Shown here: in pieces, positions 23,601 to 36,721 of the stretch
Position numbering within the stretch: position 1 is the stretch's first letter
How the letters are laid out: every line of letters starts with the position of its first letter
NCBI GenBank assembly: GCA_032878915.1
Contig: JAVQMG010000125.1
Span: 25,239,501-25,303,500, forward strand
Origin: Castanopsis chinensis
Taxonomy: Eukaryota; Streptophyta; Magnoliopsida; Fagales; Fagaceae
Reading direction: 5' to 3'
DNA length: 64,000 nucleotides
The notes under the pieces: model-generated
Database searches by the model: none
What the model was told of the DNA's origin: nothing
Seen by the model: the letters and a program-made list of their open reading frames with translations, nothing else
Made by a program: the position numbers and the translations under genes

Positions 23601-25711
23601 ATTGACATTTTAAAAGGAATATTCTATTTTCAAAACAAGATTCCTACCTAAACTATTGACATCGACAAATTGATATTCTTCTCCTTTGGAGTATCTCCAG
23701 CAATTTCTTCAAATTTTTGTACTATTTGGTGAGTGAACAGTGACTTTTACCTTTTATCTATCCACTTTATAAAATACATCTTCTAACAAATTCTCTATCA
23801 TTTTCTCTATCTCATTTAAATATTATTTCTTCATTCATTATGTATTCATTTTTTAACACACATATCCCCATACCCCATCTCTACTCATTTCTTTGCTAAT
23901 TTTTTATTTAGTTTTATTCTTTTGCTAATGTACAGTAGCCCATCAGACTTGATGAGCTACTGTTCATGAGCCAAAAAAAAATCATGCTTTTGAGAATCCA
24001 TTGGAGACCATTTTTTTGGTCTCATTCTCTATTATGAAGATTATTTTGCTTTTACCTAAGCCATTGGAGATGCTCTTAAGGAAGGAACAATATAATAGGC
24101 TATTAATTTATCTGCTGTGTTTATAGGTGTTTATAGAAACCTCAAATGGAGATTATTATTTATACAAATATCTAGGAGATGTTTCATATAAACTTCAAAA
24201 GAGATACCAAGAGCTTTGTAGTTCAATTGGTTTGTAATTTTTAATGTGTCTTTGACATCTAGGGTTCAAATCCCTCTATCATGTTGGAAGTAAAAAATCA
24301 ATTACTCTAATGTTCAAATCCCTTTGCTCCAACTATCAAATTATTTATTTAAAAATTTACATTCTAGAAGTATGAAAGCTAGCAAAGTCATAAGTCAATG
24401 ATTAACATATAATATAGGTGAAATTCATAAATAAATAAAAAGTTACTAACGAATGGTTAACTTTCTGGTTAGTTTTTTTTTTATAAGTAGTTAACTTTCT
24501 GGTTAGTAGTATAATATAAAGACCAATATTGAGGCATTTTGTAATCTAAATAATAAAACAAAATCAATATCAAATTTCCATCTCAAAATGGTGAAAAGAA
24601 GACCAAAACATGCAATCAAATAGCTAATTAATTAAAGCCCACAAAAAAGCTAATTAATTAGTTATCAATTGAAGGCTTTAACTGTTGTAGCTCCAATTTA
24701 TAATATGAATATTTAAGCACATCCTTCAATTGGTAAATTGTGAGGTGAGGTATCCTATTTCTCAAAATAATAACATTGATGCAAAAGTGGTAAAACAGAG
24801 GTCAAGAAGCCCATCAGAGAGCTGCCGAAATTAGGGACAAAATAGTGGACTACCTTAGATTAATGCAAAATGAACAAAATAACTAAAGCTCCAAACTTTG
24901 AGAGTAAAAAAACATATACAACTAAGTTATTTCTCATCAAGTAATGAAAACTTGGTGAAGGAACTTAATTACCTGGTTTAGATTGTGAATAGCACATTGC
25001 TTGATTCAACTTGAGGTCATAACCACAAACTCCATCGGATTTGATGCAGTTTCTACATGCTGAAGAATCCACCTTCAATTTCACATCAAATCCCTCTTTC
25101 ATAGATTGCTCCAATTTTGACCAATCCAATGTGTCTAAGGACTCACTGTACCGAACTGGAATAATCACACTAGTTTCACAATTCTCATCAGGACCAAGAG
25201 CTCCCCATTTCATGTGCACATCAAACAATGACCCAGTAGTTGTGGAGCAAGTGAGTTGTCTAGGTTCAGCTATCGAAGACAAAGCACAACCATAAGTTAG
25301 TGTAAGATTCTGTAAATTACCTTTACCAAAATCAAAGAGTGTGGGATCCAAGGTAGCGTTTGTGAACTCTGGTGAACAAAAACCAGTCCAGTAGTCCTCT
25401 CTCGTAATAGTGAGTATCTGGGCACTGAGATTCACATCTAACACACGGTAAGTCACGTTCATAATCTCCATGGTAGTAACATTTTCCGTGCAATTGAGCT
25501 TTAGTCCTGGATAGCCACAACCAGGATAGTTTTCTCCCCAGAAAGGAAAGCTAATGTTGTTGATGTTTCCACAAGAGAAAATGTTTTTGCTACAGTTTGA
25601 GTATGAATCATCTTTGCAAAGAGATAGATGAATTTTATTGATGAAGATGAAGAATATGAAAAATGAATAAACAAGAGAATTTGGAGAAGATGAGAGAAGC
25701 CAGGAATTCAT
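20650..25711 (-). CDS. LRK10L-type receptor-like kinase, copy 1 (three exons, 650 aa)
   Basis: Exons are 24973-25711, 21920-21970 and 20650-21812 on the minus strand, all joined at GT-AG sites in compatible phase (739+51+1163 nt). The start is the second ATG (MNSWLLSSSPN), because copy 2 begins there and it heads the hydrophobic signal peptide; an in-frame ATG also lies nine codons earlier. The ectodomain (about residues 30-245) has the Cys pattern and 'FPFWG..PGCGYPGLKLNC' start of GUB_WAK-type wall-associated modules and a C-terminal C..C..GVCGYD motif. A membrane span lies near 268-283. The kinase has a glycine loop GQGGYGSVYKG (about 337-347), Lys358, a catalytic loop HFDIKPQN (Asp457) and DFG (Asp475). 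HFD instead of HRD makes it a non-RD kinase, the class tied to immune receptors. The family includes the wheat rust-resistance-locus kinase Lr10. Ligand unknown. Confidence 0.93.
23501..23544 (-). other. 44-bp copy of kinase exon 1 inside its own intron
   Basis: The bases 23501-23544 are identical to 25578-25621, which encode residues around the SKNIF / SYSNC segment of the ectodomain, in the same orientation. In the sister intron repeat (near 22755) and in unit 2 (near 38820) the corresponding place has a short ordinary sequence instead. It looks like templated filler copied about 2 kb during break repair. It is not an exon. Confidence 0.85.
23688..24075. mobile_element. PIF/Harbinger-type MITE in intron 1, 388 bp
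   Basis: The ends are GGAGTATCTCCAGC and the inverted ATTGGAGATGCTC, the same terminal family as the MITE at 3231-3610. Flanking trinucleotides are TTT (23685-23687) and TTA (24076-24078), the left one apparently mutated. The empty site survives in the first intron repeat near 22908 (CTTCTCCCTTAAGGAAGG) and in unit 2 near 38970. There is no coding sequence. Confidence 0.82.
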
Positions 25712-27059
25712 TTCCTGAGAAGGGTCATGGCCCGTCATTGGAGTAGTAATGGTGGGGTTGAAGTAAAAAAAAAAAAAAATTAGAGCACAGATCGCGGTGA
25801 AGAAAGCTATAGGAAAGTGCAGTTGCAGGACTTCTAGATTTTTATTGACTTTGTAATCATGGCGGCGCCACCTTATAGACCACCTAGCCTGAAAAGAAAA
25901 GAAAAATTATATATAATAATTTAAAATTTTATATTTATTTACCTTTAAAAAAATTTTTGCGACCTTGGATTTTTTTTATGCCAATAAGAAAAAACTAAAA
26001 AAAAAAAATTTGAACTAAAATTTGAAAAAAAAAATTATAATAAAACTACTACAGGCCGGGCAGTGTGTTTAGTCGAAGAAATCAAGCCATTGTCAAATAC
26101 AACACAATTTTTAATATTTTATTATTTTTTATTATAGTATTATTTTTCCTCACCAGACATATATTATTTAATTACTTCTTATTTATTCTTAACTATACAC
26201 ATTTTCTGTCTCTTAGATTTTTATATTTCATACTTTTAAATTTTATCATCTTCATTTACACTTTTACATCTACGTTTTGCCTTCTTCTTTGTTCGTAACT
26301 TCTATGTTTTCTACCAGTTCCAGTACGACAGCGCCTCTTCTTAAGTTTTGAGTCTCAAATTTCTCAATACGATTTTTTTTAGTTGTACAGGTACCTTTGT
26401 TCATTTCATTTCATTTCATTTTTTTTTTTTTTTTCCTTTTGAGGTTTTTTTTTGGTTTATAGAATGCAAATTTGTTTTGGTTTTAAGAACAATTTTTTTT
26501 TAAGCGCAAACTTCATACCAGGCAAATCTTGAATTTCGGCCAGTATTTACCGAAACACCCCAAAATACTAGAAATAGATCGGAATGACCCGAAATTTTTT
26601 CTGAAGTGGAATAGGGTAGGTTAATTTTTCGGTTTGTTTATCGGCACGGTATTTTCTGGCTATTACAGCCGAAACGGAATAAAATTAATAACGTTGAATC
26701 AAACCTAATTACCTAAAGGCTAAAAAAAAAAATATGATTGTGTAATTTATGCTTCCTAAGAAACACCTTGAACAATTCCTGGAGCCACCATTGTTTGTAA
26801 TGCGATAAATATTATTTTTGTAGACTCACTCAACCTATTTTTGTAGAGTCATGTAATCATGTGATGAATTCTACAAATTTAACTATATAAACTTTACAAT
26901 TGACACGATGCTAATCACAAAAATGAATTTAAATATTAATTTATTATGTTATTTAAAGAGAATTTATTATGTTCTTGCCCTTTTAAACTTTTTGTAATAA
27001 AATTATTACTAAATTAGTAGTAAATTTAAAAAATTTCATTTTTTTTTCAAACTTATATA
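25712..27059. other. Upstream region of kinase copy 1, with a unit-1-specific block
   Basis: The first 140 bases match the upstream sequence of copy 2. From about 25855 to 26795 unit 1 carries roughly 0.9 kb absent from unit 2, either an insertion here or a deletion there. The block contains T-rich sequence and a segment near 26535-26700 with repeated CCGAAA/TTTCGG words typical of an old transposon, but its ends and target duplication could not be fixed. The open frame at 26065-26298 is low-complexity. Confidence 0.5.
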
Positions 27060-27068
27060 TAGGATGAT

Positions 27069-28368
<1,300 letters not shown>

Positions 28369-28477
28369 TAGTATGATTAATGATGGGTTATCTTAGCTAC
28401 TAGTGAGTCAACAAACACAACCCTTCATCAACTTGTATTCAACACCCCTAAAATTTGACTCTTTCAAAAAGTATTAA

Positions 28478-28742
28478 GTGTGCATTTAGATACCGCTTAT
28501 TTTGTTAAAAATTGAAAGTAATAAAAAAATAATTTCCGGTTACTGTTCACATAAACAATGCATTGTTCACTTGCTTTGATGCATTATTCATTTGCCTTGA
28601 TGTACTGTTCATGGGCACTGTTCATTTGCCTTAATGCACTATTCATGTCCCATGGACAGTGCACTAGGCGCTGGCCCAAAAAAAAAAAAAAAAAGAAGCC
28701 AAATGCAAATGCGCATGGCCAAAACGCAATCCAAACGTGCCT
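28478..28742. mobile_element. MITE, about 265 bp, unit 1 only
   Basis: The left end GTGTGCATTTAGATACCG and the complement of the right end AGGCACGTTTGGATTGCG are related inverted repeats. TAA flanks both sides (28475-28477 and 28743-28745). In unit 2 the sequence passes directly from GGTAAATGTTATATGC (near 41228), so this is a lineage-specific insertion. The interior has three or four imperfect repeats of a TGCACTATTCATTTGCCTTGA-type unit and an A run. It is probably Tourist-like, but the ends are diverged. Confidence 0.7.
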
Positions 28743-30326
28743 TAAATGTTATATGCTAGCCAGCTAACACCCTCCTCTCAAACTCTTCTTGAATTTAGGA
28801 ATATTGGGAATTTTTATTGTATCTCTAATTTTTTTTTCCTTGTATAGAATTTCAAAAAATGTGCCATTCACAAATCACAACACTTTTACAATATTTTTAT
28901 AATAAATCTTAGATTGCAAGACAGTCAACCAGTTTTTTTTTTTGGTTTTAAGCTGTTAATTAATTTGCTTAATAAGAATGAGTTAAATGACTTAGGCTTA
29001 TTAAGGAGATTCTAATTCTATTGACTTGGTCTTATCTATGTAGAACTGTAGATTGAGATTTTACCGTAAGAAGAGTGTGTTAATTCAAAAGAATAGAGAA
29101 CAAGAAGGTTGTGACTTGAGAGGCCTTGTATCCCAATTCAGTAGCAGATCATTAAACATAAAAAAAAAAAAAAAATAAAAAAAAAATTCTTGGTTTATTT
29201 TTTTCCTGAGAATGGAATACAAATTCTGGGTTAGGAGCAAATCCTTTCACACCTGAGAATGGAAATGTTAGTTTGTCAAGGTCAAAGCAATCATAAGCAA
29301 TTGAAATTAGTTAGACCTTAACAAATTAAGTGCTCAATTTCTGGATGGCAAAGCTGACAGGTCCTTGTTTTGAATGAGAACGTGTTGGAGTTTGAGGGTC
29401 ATTTATTTACTTATGAAGCCCAGTACCCAATATTTTCTTGAGATACTTGGGCGGACCTTGAGAAATTGAGTGCTTAATTAGCTCAATTGTGGCCCAAATC
29501 GCTTGAAATTGGACATTTCTCATTCAAAACCCATACTGTGTAAATCTGGGCCATAATTGGGGAAATTCATTCCTTGAAGAGAGAGAGAGAAAGAGAGGGA
29601 ATATGACCGAGAGCTTAAATGCTCAAATTAGGGTCGTGAGCCCAATCAATAAAAAATCATGACTGAACATAAACTCGTGTGTGTGTGTAAATATAGTGAA
29701 CAGAAAATTTAACACTTAAGATTTTCAAAATATAGAATATATAGATTATCAATTTATCCATGATTGCTGGCTTGTATGACTCCACTTTAAATCATACGTC
29801 ATTCTTTTTGATAAATCATATGTCATTCTTGTACTTACAAGGACATCAATTTTTATTTATTATGAAGTGAACTAAAATGGAATGAGTGGGCTGAAATGAA
29901 ACAAATAGACCAAAATGCTACACTGATGTGGCTCAACTTGAGCATAGCAATAATGAATACTACGCTTAAACTTTTACATATGTCTTTCTTGTACTTATAA
30001 GGTCTTCAATTTTTATTTATAACGAAGTGAACCAAATAGACCAAAATGCTACACTGATGTGGCTTCACATAAGCATAGTAATAATAAATACTATGTTTAA
30101 GCTTTTACATATTACTAGCCGATATCCTATGCAATGCGCGGTGCATTTTGATAAATTTTCTAGGAAGTTATTTATGACACATTCATTAATACTATTATAA
30201 TTAGTCTAATCTTTGAAGTTTTGTGGTAAAACTAAATTCATACTAAATACATTGGATAAAAACTTCCTCTAATTCATGCAACTAATAAATGTCACCAGAT
30301 CACAGTTCACATTATCACCTACAAAT

Positions 30327-30408
30327 CTGTTAGTTCCTAGGTGTCTTTCTTGCATGATTTATGTTTATCTGTTAGTTCCTAGGTGTCTTTCTTGCATGAT
30401 TTATGTTT
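30327..30408. repeat. 41-bp exact tandem duplication
   Basis: The unit that begins TCTGTTAGTTCCTAGGTGTC is present twice (30327-30367 and 30368-30408). Unit 2 has one partial copy near 42871 next to its deletion. Confidence 0.9.
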
Positions 30409-31797
30409 TATATATAGATTCTATAGTGTTAAGTTCTACATTTCTTATGCCATTAAAGTCTATATCAACACCTACAATTTTAGAGTTAGTGAAAGTAGCT
30501 TTTCATTGATTTCAAAATTGATATGCGAGATAAGATTATGGCACATACACATTTTAATTGAAGAAAGTTTGATTTTTAAAGATCGTGATTATAATACAGG
30601 GAAAATTGATAGAGGGATATCTTAATCAATTAGCTATAAAAACTGCTAGAATTTTTATGATACAACAATAGAAAAAATAATGTCATAGTAATGCAATTAT
30701 ATCACAATTTAACTTCCAAATTTTAATTGAACTAAAAGCAACCAAAACACCAAAAATACCACAAACCCTTACCAAGTATATGCATCATATGGAAAACCAA
30801 AAATCTCAATTGGCACATAATATGAAAAAATTAGCCTAAACACATTAGAGTGCTACATCAATAAAAATGTATACATAAAATCTAAACAAAATTTTTAAGA
30901 CGAACATAATATTTTGGAAATTAACATACCTTTCAGAAAAGGAACCAAAGATGTTGTTAGAGAAATTATGGAAGTTTAATTTTTAAGTCCAACGGAAATG
31001 AGGATTTATATTAGACAAATATGGAGACAAATAATCATATTACCCAATTCGTTGAAATTAACTATTGCGATTTTGCATTGAAGTTAGCTTATGCAGAAAA
31101 TTGAAAAGTTTTCTTATGTATCTTTCTCATGACTTTTTAGATCCATTCCTATATATCCAAAGCATTTTAAGTTATAAAAGTATACAAATTCTTTGAATTA
31201 TATTAATACATTTAAATAAATGCATCTGACATTACTTAACACTTTGACATAAATGCTAAATTTGGATTAGATGGAAGCCTAAATGGAAAGAATGACATAC
31301 AATGCGCCATTTGGCAGAATATCGTGCTCTTTCGCAAGAGTTCTCTACTTTTATATATACTAGGGATGTACTATGGGATGTACAATCAAGATCTCATATT
31401 ACAATGGTCAAATCAAATCAGGAAGAGAAAGACATGAAAAAGTCTGTAAGACAAAACTCCAATCTGGCAAAGTATGAAAAAAAAAAAAAAAAAAAAAGAG
31501 TTAATCAAACCGTTCACGTCCCTCAAAATATGATGAGTTCACAATTACGGCTGTTTTTAAGCTGTGTACAATTATGTAAAACAGTTTGTATGTAAATTTT
31601 CTCTCCTTTCCTACAAGGCTACCACTAACTTAGATCTCTATCTTCTCCCTCTTTCCCTCTTTTCATTTTTTCCCAAATTAAAGATCCAAATTTACACCAT
31701 GTATATTTGTGTGTGTGTGTGTGTGTGGAAAGGTTAAAAGATGTTTTAAGAACATTGGTTTAAGAAATATTTTTAGAAACTTTTTATGGGAAAATAA

Positions 31798-31993
31798 AAA
31801 AAGTAACTGATTTTTTTTTTTATTATAGATTTTTATATTGTCCAGCCATAAAAGTTGTATAAAAATTTTTCTAAAATGGTTTATTAACAAATGCCCTAAA
31901 AGTAACTGATTTTTTTTTTAATAGATTTTTATATTGTCCATAAAAGTTGTATAAAAAATTTTCTAAAATGGTTTATTAACAAATGCCCTAAAA
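31798..31993. repeat. About 97-bp tandem duplication, unit 1 only
   Basis: Two near-identical copies run from AAAAGTAACTGATTTTT to TATTAACAAATGCCCT. Unit 2 (near 43770-43815) has a single truncated counterpart. Confidence 0.8.
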
Positions 31994-34188
31994 GCAAACA
32001 ATATAAGTAATAAAATAAAAGAACAATATGGAAATAAAGTGATAAACTAATGGATAACATTTTCAAATGGAAAAACCACTATGAGATAATGTAAATGGAG
32101 TCAATACTATGCTGAGGGTTGTTTCAGTTTGATTAGTAAGACAAAATATTTTGATATCGGCTGATATCGAGGTGTACTGTTTCATGTTTACCGCTAATTT
32201 TATATATTTAAATATATATATATATATATGTATTTATTTGTATATTCATTAGTCAAAATTTATATGATTTGTTAAAAACATTATTTTTTTTAGAAGAAGT
32301 TCATATCTCATTTAATATGCTAATTTCTAACTAAAATTTCAATTTATTGATAATAGTAGACAATTGATGTTCATGTACTTAAATGATACTTTAATAATAA
32401 TAAATTAAAAAAATAAAAAACCAAAGCAAACCTGAGGCTTGTTCTATGTATTTATAATGCCATAGTGGTATTCTAAATAATAAGAATAACAATAAAGAAG
32501 AAGAAGATGAAGAATTCTGTTGAGCAGTGCTTTTGTTTTATAGTATTTAGCCTCCATCTCTACTGCCACACTCACCATCATCAATATGATGCCACTGCCA
32601 TAGTGGTATTCAATAACATGACAATGGCAATAGCTAGAAAATATATTTACTATTTGTACTTAAAGGAAAAAAAATCAAAAAGTTGTATTCATAAATATCA
32701 GTCGGACAACATTAACTTCGTCTTGAGAGATTAGTTGATTACATAAATTATTTTTAGGTAAAATGAGAGCAGTTGTGTTACAGCCAAGGAATTATAACAA
32801 AGAAGACTTTACAAGTTGTGCAGATTGGGAAGAGGGGAGCTGAGATTGAAAAGAAAGTAATTCGTAATTCAAGATGCTTTGCAAAAATATGAAAGGGATG
32901 AAGTAGATGCCGTAGGTTTCAATGAAATAATACCCGAAATATATAGACAGTCTTTATACAAAACAAAGCTACCACACTGACAATACTATGAAAAAGAAAT
33001 CTCAATGAGTGGCATATTTCGATTGTGAACGGCTTATTCGAAATTTTGTTAAAATGGATTAAAGTATATTTGTAATTTAAAAAAAGTTTAAAAAAAAATT
33101 GTCATACTAATAGTGTATAAAAATATTGGTAAGTAAAAAAGTAACACAAGTTGAGTTAGGTTTAAACACCATAAACATGTGGAGGAAGATATTCTAACCA
33201 CACCATTAAATCATTAATATGTCTCACATGTTTTGCTAGATTGTAAGCTACAGAATTTTCCAATCGATAATATGTGAGAAAATAACATCGCTAAAGGTAT
33301 TTGTAAAGGACTTTGCAAAAGTGAGCAAATGTTTAGAAGGCTAAAGATTCATCCACACTTCTCAAGGCTTTAATGAATTCGATAGATTTGTTGAGGCAAT
33401 TGGCATCAATGGTTCATCGAAAATGCTAGAATTACAAACATTTTTTTTTTAATATACAAATAGTTGATATTCTAGGTGATTATAAGTAATGAGCTCAAAT
33501 GAGAATAAAAAAATAATTTGTCACATCAACTTTGTGTAAAAAAATTGTTAGAAATTTTGTGTTTGTAGCATTACTCATGCATAATATATGTTAATCATTT
33601 AACTTATTTAGAAATATGCTAGTGGTTGGCCATAAAAATCAATAAAAAATTTGGTCACAACAATAACTTATAAAAAACACTCAACGTTCTTCCTCAATTT
33701 CCTCTTTTCTCTCTTTCATTTTTTTTCTTCTCTCCTTCCTTGTTCCCTTTCCCAACTCTCACCTTTTCCTCTAGCGAGATCCTCAGCAAAAGCATTATTC
33801 TCTGTGCTCCACAGCCTATCCTCCATGGCTAGGCCTCTTTCTCTAGTCCCTGCTCAGAACACTCTAGAAGGATATAGAAAATGATATCCTTGTCGTTGCA
33901 GTATTGGCGTTGCTGTTTTCGTTCAGACACTAAAGTGGTTTTTTTTTTTTTTCAATCCCTTAAAATATTCTTTTTTCAAATCCAGTTTTTGTTATTTCTT
34001 AAACTTTTTTGTTATTTTTTAGATTGGCCAGTTTTTGGCCAATCACAATCACTTCGGTTTTAAGTTCCCTCTCAACTTCCCTCACCATATTGTCTAGCTT
34101 CTTGACAGCAACATATTTGTTATGACTTGATGCTAATACTCCTATATTGTGAAAAAAAAAATTACCTAGTGATTTTTTTTTTATAGGA

Positions 34189-34510
34189 TTTACCTAGCAT
34201 TTGAATTCTTGAAAGTAAAGTACTATACAAAAAGAAAAAGAAAAAAAAAAAGAGATAAAGATAAATCACTCCATAGTCAATCCACACTCTAAATAATAAT
34301 TTTTATCTTAAATATTTATAATCTACTTAATAATATAAAATTTACAAAAGAAAAAAAAAAGTGAAAGAGAAATTTACCCAGTACTTGATTTCTTGAAAGT
34401 AAAATACCATACCAAAAAAAAAAAAAAATGATAAATATAAATCACTCCACAATCCACTCTAAATACTAATTATTATCTTAGATATTTATAATACACTTAA
34501 TAATATACGT
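34189..34510. repeat. Minisatellite at the unit 1/unit 2 junction, about two repeats
   Basis: Two repeats of about 165 bases, each starting TTTACC(C/T)AG(T/C)A.TTGA and ending CTTAATAATATA, precede the abrupt start of unit 2 at 34511. The same minisatellite at the end of unit 2 has about six repeats. The duplication junction falls inside a repeat unit. Confidence 0.85.
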
Positions 34511-34721
34511 CAAGTTTAATTTCATCATTGAATCATTTATGTTAATTTAATATCTTTTTTTTTTTTTTAAATTAGTTAATATTATTTTTGTTCTAAAATT
34601 TTATTTTTATAAGCGGGTGATTTTTGTGCTTTGCTCGGAAATGAAACAACTGAATTTTATACTTGGTTATTAAAGACTTGGCTTGATTCCATACTTGGAT
34701 GTGCTCCTTCTACAATTAATA

Positions 34722-36721
34722 TAAATGATGACAAATTTATGGGTAAGGCAAGTTCAAAGATTCTACCGAATACACAACTCATTGTGTATGGGACATTTTT
34801 TTTTTTAAAGAAAGTTCCATAATATTTGATTCATATATAATAAATATTCACTTTTTCAAAGGGAATTTCACTATTGCATTCATGATCTAATCACTATTGA
34901 AGAGTTTCAATTAGAATAAGATGAGCTTATAGACAAGTATAAGTTGGGGGATAATAACAAGTTGAAAATTCTTTACATGCTACGTGAAAAATGGATTCCA
35001 ACTTACTTGAGAATGACATTTTGTGGTTAGGATGTCAACAACTCCAAGGAGTGAAAGTGTGAATAAGTAATGATTATGTTTGTTCAAGTACAACAGTAAG
35101 TGATGCATGAAAATGTCTTAAATTAAATGTGCAATTATCTATAGGAGAAATGAGAGGATGTAAAGACAAAAGCTTCAAAACCAAATTTGAAAACATGTTA
35201 CAAGATAGAAGCAAAGGGCGGCAAAAGCATATATAATGAATTAATTTTTGAAATTTTAAGAAGAGTAATTTTCTAGTAAAAAATACAAGGTATCTAAAGA
35301 TTGCGAGGAAGGAATGAAGAAAATATATAAGGTGGTCCCTCTTAGGAAAAGAAGTCCAATTTATGAAGTCAAAATTGAACTTATAAAAAGAAAGCTATTT
35401 GTACATGTTATATGTTTGAATTTATTGGAATTGATTTGTGAAGAAATCTCTTATAAACTTTGTCCCTCCATATTATATTTTAAAAAGATGAATAGTCAAT
35501 GCGAGAAATCATATTATATGTGAGATATTTGGTGATGATACATTATACATAGGTAGGCCACAAATTTCTTTCAGAATGATGAGAAATAGTTTAGTGCTGC
35601 AATTTTATGAAGTTGGAGAGGTGATGTCGCAATCAATTGCCTAAAAAGAGTAGTATCATATTGTCAAAAGATAAAAGGCATAAAGAGTTGCAACAAATTT
35701 GGAGCGGCATTCCAGTTACTCAAACCAAAAGATAGATTACCCAGTTGGTCCCAACTATGTGAATAAACTCAATGATTATTAGTAAAAACTTAAGTAGCAG
35801 CCTTGAATTAAATTCATCATTCTAAGGATAAAGAGACTTTGTGCAATGACCTAGTTGTTTTGAGACTCTTAAAATGCAGTTGTAAGCCAAAAAAAAAAAA
35901 AACCATCTAGCTCCATGAAACAAAAAAGGGAAAACTCTTGGCATTTGGGCAACCATAAAAAAACATGTCTTTTCATCTTCTTAATTGGGGAGGAATAGAG
36001 CAGAAGGTAGAGATGGGTTAGGGTCCCCTCTTTCTTCTTAATACAGTTACTCTTATTTATATTAAAAAAAAAAATAGAGCAGAGGACCACACCTTTTGTA
36101 AGGTAATCCCATACAATTGATACAGAGTACTTAATTATTAGAACTTTCTGGATTTCATTTCTTGAACAGTTAAATTATTCAACTGGGGCAACTCCATTTA
36201 TGTTGTTTATAAGAGATATTGATAGTCATTACGCAACATTCAAAATGCAACTTACCAGAATATTTAAAATTCATGCAAAACAAAGTCAAGTCTACAGTTT
36301 TTGCTAATTGTATCTAGTTTAAAGTTGGGTTGTTAGGTGCTTCATTATCTTCTCTCATTCATGGATGCTCCAACTATATAGAATATCAGTATGTCAGTCA
36401 GAAGCACAATAGTATAACAGCAAAAGCTAGGTGTATTTCAGTCAATGTGACCAGATGATGTGAATTCATATTTACTGATTAATTGATGAGTAGAAACACA
36501 GCTATGTAATCCCTATATGACTAATGAAAAGACATATTAATTTATGTAAGAAGATTGTGAAGTAAAATTGTTTATCCAATTACGTGTATTCAGTCTTTGC
36601 AATAAACAATTACTCAACAATAACGAGCAACAATTATATAAAAAAAAAAAATGAGCAACAACCCTATTTTTCCATCCAAAAAAGAACGGATAGGTTTCCT
36701 TAGTTTTTTGTTTTTCCTTTT
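34722..36721. other. Gene-free DNA downstream of kinase gene 2
   Basis: The stretch is collinear with 18647-20649 of unit 1. It holds the uninterrupted target site of the unit 1 Mutator-like element at its left edge. No conserved reading frame was found. Confidence 0.6.

Larger units (their letters stand above)
22535..24440. repeat. Tandem duplication inside intron 1 of kinase copy 1
   Basis: Copy one (22535-23281) and copy two (23282 to about 24440) align over their length at an offset of 747 bases. Copy two additionally holds a 388-bp MITE and a 44-bp fragment of coding sequence. Unit 2 has only one equivalent of this block (about 38640-39350), so the duplication happened after the two kinase genes separated, or was lost from unit 2. 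It accounts for most of the difference in intron 1 length (3002 against 1903 bases). Confidence 0.88.
28743..34188. other. Gene-free duplicated DNA between kinase copy 1 and the unit junction
   Basis: Most of this stretch has a counterpart in unit 2 (41228-43881 and 55255-57363). Unit 1 keeps about 590 bases near 30350-30950 that unit 2 lacks. No frame is conserved between the two units, which argues against a gene. The plus-strand frame at 31302-31595 is disrupted in unit 2. A pyrimidine-rich block at about 33680-33900 matches a leader-like block in unit 2. Confidence 0.6.

Noticed and set aside
25712..25738. Upstream in-frame ATG of kinase copy 1 as the start
   Set aside because: Copy 2 has no counterpart of these nine codons, and the downstream ATG directly precedes the signal peptide in both copies.
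31302..31595. 97-codon plus-strand open frame in unit 1
   Set aside because: The duplicated counterpart near 43260-43560 carries base changes and indels that break the frame, so it is not conserved, and the lysine run is just an A tract.
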